This document shows, one piece after another, positions 50,811 to 59,739 of a DNA stretch of 64,000 bases. The stretch covers positions 1 to 64,000 of the forward strand of contig NZ_QOVA01000012.1 in assembly GCF_003332275.1 (NCBI RefSeq), given 5' to 3'. The notes beneath the pieces were generated by a model, which saw only the letters and a program-made list of their open reading frames with translations, ran no database searches and was not told where the DNA came from. Both the position numbers and the translations under genes were made by a program. This DNA comes from Edaphovirga cremea. GTDB lineage: Bacteria; Pseudomonadota; Gammaproteobacteria; Enterobacterales; Enterobacteriaceae. Within the stretch, counting starts at the first letter, position 1; each line of letters starts with the position of its first letter.

Positions 50811-51937
50811 TACGATCTTTCGTTTTCACTGGCCTGCTGCTGACGCTTTTCTGCGTACACGCCAGCCCTTCGGCTCCACAGACAGACGCCGCCCTGTGGC
50901 CAGCGAACCCAACAAATCAGGCGTGGCCTGTGACCCAGCCGCTAAATCCCCCCGAAGGGCTGCGACCATGCTGCGCCTTCGGTTACAACCTGAAGGCTGA
51001 AGCGCTTGGCGTACCCGTGCCCTTCTATCAACTGGGCAATGTCATCGATACTCAGCACCTTGGCGAACATCATTACAACGACAGCAATCTGGGTGCGGTG
51101 ACCAATCTACTGGGCATCAACAGTGAGAAAGTCGGGTTGATATATACCCGACGCGGTGGCTTTATCGATCTGGCGCACGTCCGCGATACCGCCGATAACA
51201 CCTTTTATCTGTTCAGTCAGATACTGCCACAGCTTGGTCAACGCTGGCGTATCGATTTGCAGCCGGAACTGGCGCTAAGGCGTATTCAGTTTACCGAGTT
51301 TACCGCGCCCGCCGATCCGGCAGAACGTTACGCGCTGGCAACGTATCTGGCAGGGAAACTGGCCTTCCAACTGGCAGCCTGGCATGAGATTGCGCAATGG
51401 TATGGATTTCAGTCGGTACCCGGATTTTCAGAGGGAGTTTCCGCATTTTCACCGGAAGATCTCTACTCCAATTTGCTCGGGGCACATCTGGCGATTCAAA
51501 CTATCCTGACCGGCCACGCCCAATCCGTCAGTGAATTCAATCAGGCAATGACCGATCTTTTGCCCACAGCACTCGCCCAACTTGATGCGGTGAGTGTGAC
51601 AGAAACCCGCGTGCAGTTTGACCTGCTGGATGGAAACTGGTGGGACAGCCATAAGCGCGTGCCGGAGAAGTTCCTGGTACTCAAGCGCAATTACGATACG
51701 TCAGACGATCGCTTGCCGACGCCGGTACCGGATGAAACTTTACCGCCGCAACGTCTTGGGTTGCCTGATAATATCGACAGCTATCCGCTTAGCGCACTGG
51801 CTGCGTTGCAACTGTGGCCGGGCAGCGACCGGGGGACATTGCCGCCTTCAAAAATGTATTTTACCGCAGCAGATTTCGCCATGCTGGCGCTGCAGGCACG
51901 TAGCGCCGATGCACAGCAGATTCTACAGAAGAGGTAA
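50807..51937 (+). CDS. DUF4056 domain-containing exported protein
   Basis: This 376-residue protein has a signal peptide (about 1-20, VHAS) and then DUF4056-like segments. They are LRPCCAFGYNL (52-62), RRGGFIDLAHVRDTADNT (115-132), AWHEIAQWYGF (191-201) and SAFSPEDLYSNLLG (212-225). The clustered His124, Asp127, His193 and Glu194 look like a possible metal or catalytic site, although HEIAQ is not the classic HEXXH. It starts with TTG overlapping the previous stop as TTGA, with AGGAGA 6 nt upstream. It is convergent with tusA, 12 bp apart. The function is unknown. Confidence 0.82.
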   Translation: MIRSFVFTGLLLTLFCVHASPSAPQTDAALWPANPTNQAWPVTQPLNPPEGLRPCCAFGYNLKAEALGVPVPFYQLGNVIDTQHLGEHHYNDSNLGAVTNLLGINSEKVGLIYTRRGGFIDLAHVRDTADNTFYLFSQILPQLGQRWRIDLQPELALRRIQFTEFTAPADPAERYALATYLAGKLAFQLAAWHEIAQWYGFQSVPGFSEGVSAFSPEDLYSNLLGAHLAIQTILTGHAQSVSEFNQAMTDLLPTALAQLDAVSVTETRVQFDLLDGNWWDSHKRVPEKFLVLKRNYDTSDDRLPTPVPDETLPPQRLGLPDNIDSYPLSALAALQLWPGSDRGTLPPSKMYFTAADFAMLALQARSADAQQILQKR

Positions 51938-51949
51938 TATAAAGAAGAA

Positions 51950-52195
51950 TTACAAGCCTTTACGCAACAGATAGCGATAAGGCAATTGCTCTGTTTCAGC
52001 CGCAATAAGCTGATGTTCCATATAGCGGCAGAAACCAGGAATATCGCGCGTGGTGGCGGGATCGTCAGCCAGGATCAGCAGAGTCTGGCCGGGTGCCATA
52101 TGGCGCACCGCTTTACGCACCATCATTACCGGTTCCGGGCAGCGCAAACCCAATGCATCAAGCGTTTTGTCCGGATTAGTAAAAGGATCTGTCAT
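51950..52195 (-). CDS. tusA: Sulfur carrier protein TusA
   Basis: This 81-residue protein accepts persulfide sulfur from IscS and passes it to TusBCD for tRNA 2-thiouridine synthesis, and also to molybdenum cofactor pathways. The reactive Cys is in [13 protein letters not shown] (Cys19), and the segment [18 protein letters not shown] is nearly identical to E. coli. The ATG at 52195 gives the E. coli length of 81; an in-frame extension of four codons exists upstream. Confidence 0.96.
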   Translation of the reverse strand: MTDPFTNPDKTLDALGLRCPEPVMMVRKAVRHMAPGQTLLILADDPATTRDIPGFCRYMEHQLIAAETEQLPYRYLLRKGL

Positions 52196-52251
52196 CTCTG
52201 TTCTCACAACCTGTCAGCAAAATAGGACTCAATCAACCGCGACAGATTTTT

Positions 52252-52289
52252 CTTATCGCAACTTCTTATCGCAACTTCTTATCGCAACT
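52252..52289. repeat. Tandem 13-bp repeat between tusA and yhhQ
   Basis: CTTATCGCAACTT occurs twice in perfect tandem, followed by a 12-base third copy (units start at 52252, 52265 and 52278). It lies in the 291-bp divergent region. Such arrays change copy number by slippage and may vary between strains. Confidence 0.9.
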
Positions 52290-52408
52290 GAAGAGCGACA
52301 GTTTACCCCGGCGAATTTCTGGCGCAAGCTACGTGAACGTTTGCGTTAAAATTAACCATTGCATTGGTTGCGCAAACGGGTAAGATGCGCGCCGCAACGA
52401 TATTATGT

Positions 52409-52480
52409 ACCCAAAGTCATTGAAGGGCATTCGTCGCGAATATTTTGTTTGGGTTCCCTCACCCCAATAACCAAAAAGGT
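52409..52480 (+). promoter_or_regulatory. Structured leader upstream of yhhQ
   Basis: ACCCAAA (52409-52415) can pair with TTTGGGT (52448-52454), enclosing a second hairpin ATTCG-TCG-CGAAT (52429-52441). AGGG (52424-52427) could reach CCCT (52456-52459) to form a pseudoknot. The ribosome-binding site AAGGT follows at 52476-52480. YhhQ transports queuosine precursors, so a preQ1-type control is thinkable, but the known preQ1-I sequence motif is not present. Confidence 0.3.
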
Positions 52481-52486
52481 CACAAT

Positions 52487-53152
52487 ATGTACTCTTTTAC
52501 TCCCCGACAGCGGATGACCGCGTTGGTATGGCTTTCGCTATTCCATGTCATCATCATTACCTCCAGTAACTATCTGGTGCAACTGCCGATCGAGATCTTC
52601 GGCTTTCACACCACCTGGGGGGCATTCACCTTCCCGTTTATCTTTTTGGCAACGGATTTAACCGTACGCATTTTCGGTGCGCCGCTGGCAAGACGCATTA
52701 TTATTGCGGTTATGGTGCCCGCCCTCTTCATCTCCTATGTCGTTTCCGTGGTGTTCTATCAGGGCGGCTGGCAGGGATTTGACGCGTTGAGCCAATTCAA
52801 TCTGGTGGTGGCGCGAATTGCGATAGCCAGCTTTATGGCGTATGCCTTGGGGCAAATTCTGGATGTTCATGTCTTTAACCGCCTGCGTCAGCGTAGCCGC
52901 TGGTGGGTAGCGCCGACGGCTTCCATGTTTTTTGGCAATATCAGTGACACGCTCTCGTTCTTCTTTATCGCGTTCTATCGCAGTAGCGACGCGTTTATGG
53001 CGCAACACTGGGTGGAGATAGCCTTGGTGGACTACAGTTTCAAGCTGCTGATCTGCCTTGTTTTCTTCCTGCCAATGTACGGTGTATTACTGAACGTATT
53101 ACTCAAACGCCTGACTCGCGTGGGCGAAGAGACGCGTTTTCAGTTGAGTTAA
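52487..53152 (+). CDS. yhhQ: 7-cyano-7-deazaguanine/7-aminomethyl-7-deazaguanine transporter YhhQ
   Basis: This 221-residue inner-membrane protein of the COG1738/ECF-like family takes up preQ0 and preQ1 for queuosine modification of tRNA. It has six hydrophobic helices and conserved stretches FPFIFLATDLTVRIFGAPLAR (about 46-66) and FGNISDTLSFFFIAF. The ATG at 52487 has AAGGT 6 nt upstream and gives exactly the length of E. coli YhhQ; the frame is open upstream without similarity. Confidence 0.95.
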   Translation: MYSFTPRQRMTALVWLSLFHVIIITSSNYLVQLPIEIFGFHTTWGAFTFPFIFLATDLTVRIFGAPLARRIIIAVMVPALFISYVVSVVFYQGGWQGFDALSQFNLVVARIAIASFMAYALGQILDVHVFNRLRQRSRWWVAPTASMFFGNISDTLSFFFIAFYRSSDAFMAQHWVEIALVDYSFKLLICLVFFLPMYGVLLNVLLKRLTRVGEETRFQLS

Positions 53153-53218
53153 TCTGACTTGCTTTTCATTGCTGAATAGGGTGCGATAGCAAGGTTAAGT
53201 CATATATAAGGAAGCCCA

Positions 53219-53779
53219 ATGCGCAAACTAGCAAAATTCATCGGGATTGGTCTGCTGGTGACCGGTCTGGCCGCCTGTGACGGCAACAACGATGATAAAA
53301 CTCCGGCAACAGACAGTGCTCCTGCCAGTACCGCCGTCGGGCAGCAAGTGAAATTACTGGACGGTAAAGTCAGCTTTACGTTGCCCGGTAGCATGACCGA
53401 TCAGAGCGGGAAATTGGGTAATCAGGCCAATAACATGCACGTTTATGCCGATGAGAGTGGGCAGAAAGCGGTGATCGTGATCCTTGGTGATAACACCACG
53501 GAAGAACTCAGTGTCCTGACGCAGCGGCTGGAAGATCAACAGCGCGCCCGCGATACCAATCTGCAAGTGGTGACCAATAAAGCTATTGAAGTGGACGGCA
53601 AGAAACTGCAACAGTTGGACAGCATTATCTCCACCGGCGGACAGAAAGCCTATTCCTCCGTGGTGATGGGTAACGTTGATAGCCATCTGCTGACGCTGCA
53701 AATCACGCTGCCAGCCGATAATCAGCAACAGGCGCAATCAGAAGCTGAAAGCATCATCAGTACGCTGAAAATTCAGTAA
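53219..53779 (+). CDS. dcrB: Lipoprotein DcrB
   Basis: This 186-residue protein has a lipoprotein signal peptide with lipobox GLAAC (Cys20) followed by Asp, which by the +2 rule favours inner-membrane retention. The rest is the DcrB domain with [11 protein letters not shown] and [13 protein letters not shown]. In E. coli DcrB affects adsorption of phages C1 and C6 and, with YciB-type proteins, envelope homeostasis. It is one residue longer than E. coli DcrB and follows yhhQ as in E. coli. Confidence 0.95.
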   Translation: MRKLAKFIGIGLLVTGLAACDGNNDDKTPATDSAPASTAVGQQVKLLDGKVSFTLPGSMTDQSGKLGNQANNMHVYADESGQKAVIVILGDNTTEELSVLTQRLEDQQRARDTNLQVVTNKAIEVDGKKLQQLDSIISTGGQKAYSSVVMGNVDSHLLTLQITLPADNQQQAQSEAESIISTLKIQ

Positions 53780-53787
53780 CTGCCTGA

Positions 53788-53811
53788 GGGCGGGAAAATC
53801 CCGCCCTTTTT
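53788..53811 (+). terminator. Intrinsic terminator of dcrB
   Basis: GGGCGGG (53788-53794) pairs with CCCGCCC (53800-53806) around AAAAT and is followed by five T. It separates dcrB from the convergent glpC and marks the junction between two blocks that are far apart in E. coli. Confidence 0.92.
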
Positions 53812-53820
53812 ACGTTATTT

Positions 53821-55020
53821 CTATGCCAGCGCCTGCGCCAACAGGGTAATCGGGTGCTCGCATTTTTTACTGGTCGACATCTCAATCTGCCATTTGCAGG
53901 TTTCACAGTCTGTCACAACCAAATCCACCCCACTCGCTTCGATCTGCTCAAACAATGAGGCACCAATAGCCTGTGACGTCTGATAGTTTTCAGATTTGAA
54001 ACCGTACGTCCCCGCAATCCCGCAACACTGCGACTCCAAAACCACCAACTCTATCCCTGGAATCCGCTGCAATAGCGCCAGCGTATACGCCGTCCAGCCC
54101 ATTTTTTCCATATGGCATGGCGTGTGATAAGCGATACGCAACGGTAAAGATTTGAGCGGCAGGTTTTTTCCTTCGCTAAGCAAACGGTAGATATAGCGGG
54201 TCGCCAATTCAACGCGATCGCGCACTGCGGAAGTATCCACACCCAACAGATGCGGATATTCATCGCGCAGGGTAAAAGTACAACTCGACGAGGTGGCGAC
54301 CACAGGGATGCCGCGATCAATCACCGCCTCTTCCAGGGCACCCGCATTCACCCGTGCCTGCTTCTTGGCTTTGTCGATAAAACCGTTGGCGATCAGCGGC
54401 ACGCCGCAGCATTTCTCGCCTTTCAGCAGTTGCACGCCGATATCCATCGCATTCATCACGCTAATCAGGTCTTTCCCAAGCTGCGGATGGTTATAGTTCA
54501 CGAAACAGCCGTGGAAAAAAGCGACCTGCTGCGGGAAATTTGACTGCTCCGCCGCATGTTGCTTATACCAGCGCCGGAAGGTACCGGGCGAATAACGCGG
54601 CAATTCGCGACGATGATCAATTTTGAGCGCAATATCCAGCAATTTGCGTACTGGTTTCAGACCTGTCGCGGCATTGACGATTGGCGCAAATGGCGTCGAT
54701 AGCGTTCCCATCAGATCTGTATGACTGAGAAGTGCATCGCGCAATTTCGGCTTATGCTTACCGTAATCTGCTTTTGCCCGCTGAATGATGTCGCCAATAT
54801 TTACGCCGGAAGGACAGGCCACTTCGCAGCGCTTACAGTTGGTACAGTATTTCAAGGCATCATCGTAGAGCGCCGGATCTTTCAAGCGCAGTCTTTCACC
54901 ATCTGGCCCCGCCTGTTTGGGTCCGGGATAGAGCGGGTTCACTTTCGCTACCGGGCAGTAGGTGGTACACACCGTACATTTAATGCATTTCTCGAAGCTG
55001 TTATCGCTGCGTGTGCTCAT
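53821..55020 (-). CDS. glpC: Anaerobic glycerol-3-phosphate dehydrogenase subunit C
   Basis: This 399-residue iron-sulfur subunit anchors GlpAB to the membrane and hands electrons to menaquinone. Two [4Fe-4S] motifs are CIKCTVCTTYC (about 12-22) and CTNCKRCEVAC (about 58-68), followed by two CCG-type Cys-rich domains with EKCCGVP and ESQCCGIAGTYG. Its start overlaps the glpB stop by 4 bases (ATGA). Length is close to E. coli GlpC (396). Confidence 0.97.
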   Translation of the reverse strand: MSTRSDNSFEKCIKCTVCTTYCPVAKVNPLYPGPKQAGPDGERLRLKDPALYDDALKYCTNCKRCEVACPSGVNIGDIIQRAKADYGKHKPKLRDALLSHTDLMGTLSTPFAPIVNAATGLKPVRKLLDIALKIDHRRELPRYSPGTFRRWYKQHAAEQSNFPQQVAFFHGCFVNYNHPQLGKDLISVMNAMDIGVQLLKGEKCCGVPLIANGFIDKAKKQARVNAGALEEAVIDRGIPVVATSSSCTFTLRDEYPHLLGVDTSAVRDRVELATRYIYRLLSEGKNLPLKSLPLRIAYHTPCHMEKMGWTAYTLALLQRIPGIELVVLESQCCGIAGTYGFKSENYQTSQAIGASLFEQIEASGVDLVVTDCETCKWQIEMSTSKKCEHPITLLAQALA

Positions 55021-56288
55021 GCTGCGGCCTCCGTAAAGCCAGCAATTTGCTGGGCGGCAAACAGTGCGCTCACCAAAGACACCCCTGCGCCACAGCCTTC
55101 TCGCAATGGGTCATAACCGCCCAGTACGGCACCGATGGCGTAGAGATTCTCCAGAGGATTTCCCTCGCGGATCGCCCGCAGGTGACGATCGGTTTTCACA
55201 CCGAATTTCAGGTAGGGTTGCGGAGCAAATAATTCAGGTGCCGTCCATTGCGCATGATGTGAGGGTGCATCAATATCCAGACCGAACACCGGTTCGATAA
55301 TCTGATCGAAACGGGCAATCAATCCATTACTGAAAAAGCTGCCGCTGGCGAGAACATAATTCTTCGCCACCAAAGGAATATCACCGTGGTTGTGGCTATA
55401 AAGATGGGTAACCCGATGATTTTCAATTGCGGCCCGCAACGCCTTGTCACCCGGCATGAACATCCCGCCCAATTGTTGAAAGCGGCGACGCAATTGCTGA
55501 TACAGACGCATGCCCAGCAATGAAGGAGGCAGGGTCGGCAATAAAAAAATGGAGGCGGGTATCTGCTTACGCAAATCGTCCAGCGTTTGACTGCTATCCA
55601 ACCCCAGGCAAGCGGGCAGGATGATAGTCTGGGCACCTACAGACAGCCGTTTCAGCTCTTCAATCAGCGCTTCACGATGAGCAGGGAGATCCAGCACGCG
55701 CGCGATATTGACCGCGCGGAACTCACTGGGATTGGTGCGCAGACGATCCAACGCTGGCAGCATCAATGAATGCGAAGACGCCGTCACACCGGCCTTTTGT
55801 AACGAACCGGCGACTAATTGCGGGTGAAAGTCGAGAAAACCTTCAATACCAATCACCGCGACCTGTTCCCATGGAATCGGCCCTTGCAATGACGTTACAG
55901 GAACATCAAGTGGGCTCAGCCAGGTTGAACGACGCATTCCCAGAGGAGTGAGCCGCAGATGGTTTTCTTCACTGTGGCCAAAAAGAGGAACATCGCAACG
56001 CTGCATCAGTTGTTCAGATTCACTGGCCAGTTGGGTAACCGCTGCACTCCCCATCACGCTGTAGGGATGATCCGGTGCCTGCTGCGCCAATGCCCCCAGC
56101 GCCTGTAAAGGGTGATTAACCACCGTGCCATCCGGTAATTTACCGAGCAAATCCAGAGAGCCAGAAGAAAAGTGCAGGGCACTTTGCCCGGCACTGACAA
56201 TCGCGCAACGTTGCCCTCTCTCTGCCAATCGGATGCCGCAGGCCAGTCCAGCCAATCCTCCGCCGATTAAGACCGTATCAAATTGCAT
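55017..56288 (-). CDS. glpB: Anaerobic glycerol-3-phosphate dehydrogenase subunit B
   Basis: This 423-residue flavoprotein subunit has the dinucleotide-binding start MQFDTVLIGGGLAGLACGIR. The C-terminal FAD segment includes YAIGAVLGGYDPLREGCGAGVSL. The ATG at 56288 overlaps the glpA end by 11 bases and matches the E. coli start; a frame extension of 45 codons upstream lies inside glpA. Length is close to E. coli GlpB (419). Confidence 0.96.
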   Translation of the reverse strand: MQFDTVLIGGGLAGLACGIRLAERGQRCAIVSAGQSALHFSSGSLDLLGKLPDGTVVNHPLQALGALAQQAPDHPYSVMGSAAVTQLASESEQLMQRCDVPLFGHSEENHLRLTPLGMRRSTWLSPLDVPVTSLQGPIPWEQVAVIGIEGFLDFHPQLVAGSLQKAGVTASSHSLMLPALDRLRTNPSEFRAVNIARVLDLPAHREALIEELKRLSVGAQTIILPACLGLDSSQTLDDLRKQIPASIFLLPTLPPSLLGMRLYQQLRRRFQQLGGMFMPGDKALRAAIENHRVTHLYSHNHGDIPLVAKNYVLASGSFFSNGLIARFDQIIEPVFGLDIDAPSHHAQWTAPELFAPQPYLKFGVKTDRHLRAIREGNPLENLYAIGAVLGGYDPLREGCGAGVSLVSALFAAQQIAGFTEAAA

Positions 56289-57933
56289 TTTCAGCCTCCT
56301 GTGCCCGATTGCTGTCATCCTCTGCATCCAATCCGCATAACCCTTGATAGATCCAACCGGTAAATTCGCTTTCACGCAGCGCATCTCCCCAGGCGATAGG
56401 GCGGACGCCTTTCCAGCGTTCATTGAGGAACTTGGAGAGTTGATCCAGTGATTGCTGCGGCGTGGTGACGCGAAAACGGTTCAAAAGCCCTGCCGCGCGA
56501 CAGGCGCAAAGCTCACCCTGACAAGTTCCCATACCTACACGGGTTCGGCGGCGTAAATCGAGCAGATTATTGACTTCGAGCGCATCCACAGCGTAACGCA
56601 CTTCTCCCGCCGTCACGGCCTCACATTCACACACCAGACTGTTATCCAGGCGTTGTTGGGTCAACAATTGACTGGCGCGATCGCCGTGGCGGTAAACCGC
56701 AGAACCGCGCAGGGTTGCTGGCAGTGAAATGACTTTACTCAGTGCCTGCTCCGCCGTTTGGTGGGAGCCCGGCAGGGGTTCTTGCGCCGTCGTACAGCTT
56801 GCCGACACACCTATTTTGCGGCAGATCATATCGGTCGCCCATTCGGCCATCAGGCGATATGTCATCAACTTGCCGCCGGTGATAGTAATGAAACCCTCCA
56901 TTCCATCGCGCTTGGCATGATCCAGCAGCACAATTCCCCGGCTGACATTACGCCCGCTTGGGTCGTCGTCACTGGCGACTAATGGCCGTACACCCGCATA
57001 GGCACGCAGAATCCGGGTTTCTGCCAGACGCGGGGACAATTTGCTGCCTTCACGGATCAGTATCTCGACCTCCTGCGGCGTAACGGTCATGTCATCAATA
57101 CGGTCATATTCGATATGGGTCGAGGTAGTCCCTATCAGCGAAATGGTATCTCCCGGAACCAGAATATCGGCATCCGCGGGCTTGCGGCAGCGGTTGATCA
57201 CCATGTTGTTGATGCGGTGCCCGAGGATGAGCAGCGCGCCTTTTGCAGGAAACATTCTCACGCGGAGATCGGCATATTCTGCAATATGCTGGCCCCAGAT
57301 ACCGGCGGCATTAACCACTATTTGTGCGTGAATCTGACGAGACTCTTTGCTCTTATGGTCGAAAACGCTCACACCAGTAACACGATCCCCCTGACGGATC
57401 AAACCGATGACTTCATGATAAGTCAGTATAGTGGCACCGCGCTCGCTGGCATCCAGCATATTGGCGGCGGTCAAACGGAAAGGATCTACCGTGCCATCAG
57501 GAACTCTCACCGCCCCCGTCAGCGCCGGATTTACCGCAGGTTCAAGACGCAGGGCATACTGTGGGTCTATTTTTTCAGCCTCGATACCGGCCTGCCGACA
57601 GGCAGCGATAAAACCATCCTGAAAGTCGAGGGAGTCCTCGGGCAACGTGATAAACAGGCCATCCGTAGGCTCAATGCAATGCCGGGCAATGCGCTTGAGA
57701 ATGCGGTTTTCCTCAATACACTCTTTGGCCGATTCACTGTCCGTTACGCAGTAGCGTGCACCGCTGTGCAATAATCCATGATTACGCCCGGTCGCTCCCG
57801 TGGCGATGTCATAACGCTCCACCAGCGTACAGCGTAATCCCCGACGCGAGCAGTCACGCGCAATACCCGCCCCGGTTGCCCCACCGCCAATCACAATCAC
57901 ATCCGTTTCGGTGCAAAAGGCATTATTCGTCAT
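56278..57933 (-). CDS. glpA: Anaerobic glycerol-3-phosphate dehydrogenase subunit A
   Basis: This catalytic FAD subunit of about 551 residues oxidises glycerol-3-phosphate to dihydroxyacetone phosphate. The N-terminal FAD motif is DVIVIGGGATGAGIARD, followed by GATGRNHGLLHSGARY. A C-terminal [2Fe-2S] BFD-like domain carries CECEAVTAGEV and TCQGELCACR. The start is either the ATG at 57933 (after GGGGG) or the ATG five codons earlier at 57948; I prefer 57933 because it fits the E. coli N terminus better. It is the first gene of glpABC and divergent from glpT. Confidence 0.96.
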   Translation of the reverse strand: MTNNAFCTETDVIVIGGGATGAGIARDCSRRGLRCTLVERYDIATGATGRNHGLLHSGARYCVTDSESAKECIEENRILKRIARHCIEPTDGLFITLPEDSLDFQDGFIAACRQAGIEAEKIDPQYALRLEPAVNPALTGAVRVPDGTVDPFRLTAANMLDASERGATILTYHEVIGLIRQGDRVTGVSVFDHKSKESRQIHAQIVVNAAGIWGQHIAEYADLRVRMFPAKGALLILGHRINNMVINRCRKPADADILVPGDTISLIGTTSTHIEYDRIDDMTVTPQEVEILIREGSKLSPRLAETRILRAYAGVRPLVASDDDPSGRNVSRGIVLLDHAKRDGMEGFITITGGKLMTYRLMAEWATDMICRKIGVSASCTTAQEPLPGSHQTAEQALSKVISLPATLRGSAVYRHGDRASQLLTQQRLDNSLVCECEAVTAGEVRYAVDALEVNNLLDLRRRTRVGMGTCQGELCACRAAGLLNRFRVTTPQQSLDQLSKFLNERWKGVRPIAWGDALRESEFTGWIYQGLCGLDAEDDSNRAQEAENAI

Positions 57934-58000
57934 TTCGGCCCCCGCCATATTTAGTCGTCCATCGCAATCTACATCCTATTTAGACATAAAACGTAGGGTT

Positions 58001-58020
58001 TATGTTTGATAAGGAGCAAA
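58001..58020. promoter_or_regulatory. Candidate GlpR operator in the glpA-glpT region
   Basis: TATGTTTGATAAGGAGCAAA matches the GlpR consensus WATGTTCGWTAWCGAACATW (from memory) at about 16 of 20 positions. It lies about 70 bp upstream of glpA. GlpR would repress both divergent units until glycerol-3-phosphate binds. Confidence 0.55.
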
Positions 58021-58064
58021 AACGAGCAACAAACGAAGATAAAATGAGAGTTAAAATCCATAAT

Positions 58065-58080
58065 TGTGACCGTCATCATA
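58065..58080. promoter_or_regulatory. CRP site between glpA and glpT
   Basis: TGTGACCGTCATCATA matches TGTGA-N6-TCACA at 9 of 10 positions. It sits near the middle of the 361-bp divergent region (57934-58294), where it could activate glpTQ, glpABC or both. The region holds no gene. Confidence 0.7.
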
Positions 58081-58294
58081 GATAGAAGACGGGTAAATAT
58101 TCCGTTTTGTTAACCAATGCCGCAAAATGCGTCTCCGGATTCGTGAAACTGTAACAATTGCGTTCTTACTCACAGTTCGTCCGAAAGTTATTCTCTAGCA
58201 TTACGCTCGCTAAGGAACATCAAAGAAAGTCACTTTACCTTGTCTGCACATTTGCAACCCGGGTTAACACTGAACACAGCCATTGGAGGCGCCC

Positions 58295-59647
58295 ATGCTT
58301 AGTATTTTTAAGCCCGCACCACATCAGGACCGCATTCCTAAAGATCAGATCGATCCCGTCTACCGTCGCCTGCGTTGGCAGATCTTCATGGGGATCTTCT
58401 TTGGCTACGCAGCCTACTATCTGGTCAGAAAGAATTTTACGCTTGCCATGCCATACCTAATCGATCAGGGGTTCTCCCGCGGCGATCTCGGTTTTGCATT
58501 GTCAGGTATCTCTATTGCCTACGGTTTTTCCAAATTCATCATGGGTTCGGTCTCTGACCGTTCCAATCCCCGGGTTTTCTTGCCAGCAGGTCTTATTCTG
58601 GCGGCGGCCGTTATGCTGTTCATGGGATTTGTCCCTTGGGCAACATCCAGTATTGCCGTGATGTTTGTGCTGCTCTTTCTGTGTGGCTGGTTTCAGGGTA
58701 TGGGCTGGCCTCCGTGCGGACGCACCATGGTTCACTGGTGGTCGCAAAAAGAACGCGGCAGCATAGTCTCAGTCTGGAACTGTGCGCATAACGTCGGCGG
58801 TGGTCTTCCCCCGTTACTGTTCCTGTTGGGGATGGCATGGTTTAACGACTGGCACGCAGCGCTCTATATGCCAGCATTCGGCGCCATTCTGATTGCTGTG
58901 TTTGCCTTTGCAACGATGCGTGATACACCGCAATCCTGCGGGTTACCGCCTATTGAAGAGTACAAAAACGATTATCCAGTAGACTACGATGAAAAATCTG
59001 CGGAAGTTGAATTAACGGCAAAACAGATTTTTATGCAGTACGTCCTGCCCAACAAACTGTTGTGGTACATCGCACTGGCCAACGTGTTTGTTTATCTGCT
59101 GCGTTACGGCATTTTGGACTGGTCACCGACCTATCTGAAAGAGGTGAAACATTTCGCACTGGATAAGTCCTCGTGGGCATATTTCCTTTACGAATATGCA
59201 GGTATCCCTGGCACGTTGCTGTGTGGTTGGATGTCGGACAAAGTGTTCAAAGGCAACCGTGGTGCCACAGGCGTGTTCTTCATGGTGCTGGTGACTATCG
59301 CCACCATCATTTACTGGCTGAACCCGGTCGGCAATCCTGGCATTGATATGGCTTGTATGATCACCATCGGCTTCCTGATCTACGGTCCGGTGATGTTGAT
59401 TGGCCTCCATGCCCTTGAACTGGCACCGAAAAAAGCCGCAGGTACCGCAGCCGGATTCACCGGTCTGTTTGGTTACCTGGGTGGATCGGTCGCTGCCAGC
59501 GCCATTGTGGGTTACACCGTTGACTACTTCGGTTGGGATGGTGGATTCATGGTAATGATTGGTGGCTGTTTCGTGGCGATTATTCTGCTGCTGATGACCA
59601 TGGTGAGTGAGAACAAACACAAAGCTGAGTTGGCCAAACGCAGCTGA
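58295..59647 (+). CDS. glpT: Glycerol-3-phosphate/phosphate antiporter GlpT
   Basis: This 450-residue major-facilitator protein has 12 membrane helices and exchanges external glycerol-3-phosphate (also fosfomycin) for internal phosphate. Long stretches are identical to E. coli GlpT, for example the substrate-site region [14 protein letters not shown] with Arg45-equivalent, and [18 protein letters not shown] containing the second arginine. The ATG at 58295 has GGAGG in front and gives the E. coli N terminus [10 protein letters not shown]. Confidence 0.98.
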   Translation: MLSIFKPAPHQDRIPKDQIDPVYRRLRWQIFMGIFFGYAAYYLVRKNFTLAMPYLIDQGFSRGDLGFALSGISIAYGFSKFIMGSVSDRSNPRVFLPAGLILAAAVMLFMGFVPWATSSIAVMFVLLFLCGWFQGMGWPPCGRTMVHWWSQKERGSIVSVWNCAHNVGGGLPPLLFLLGMAWFNDWHAALYMPAFGAILIAVFAFATMRDTPQSCGLPPIEEYKNDYPVDYDEKSAEVELTAKQIFMQYVLPNKLLWYIALANVFVYLLRYGILDWSPTYLKEVKHFALDKSSWAYFLYEYAGIPGTLLCGWMSDKVFKGNRGATGVFFMVLVTIATIIYWLNPVGNPGIDMACMITIGFLIYGPVMLIGLHALELAPKKAAGTAAGFTGLFGYLGGSVAASAIVGYTVDYFGWDGGFMVMIGGCFVAIILLLMTMVSENKHKAELAKRS

Positions 59648-59663
59648 GTGAAATAACGGAACC

Positions 59664-59699
59664 AGGCCGCGGTAAAGTCTCAGATCCCGCGGCCTTTTT
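59664..59699 (+). terminator. Intrinsic terminator between glpT and glpQ
   Basis: AGGCCGCGG (59664-59672) pairs perfectly with CCGCGGCCT (59687-59695) and is followed by TTTT. It lies 17 bp after the glpT stop and would stop or reduce transcription into glpQ. Confidence 0.82.
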
Positions 59700-59739
59700 A
59701 TTCTCCCGCAGTATTATCGGATACGAAGGAGTACATGGA

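Noticed and set aside
52400-52486. preQ1-I riboswitch before yhhQ
   Set aside because: The conserved short loop and A-rich tail of the class I motif are not present; only a generic structured leader can be claimed.
53780-53830. Possible insertion scar at the dcrB-glpC junction
   Set aside because: Only an ordinary terminator is present; there are no terminal inverted repeats or target duplications.
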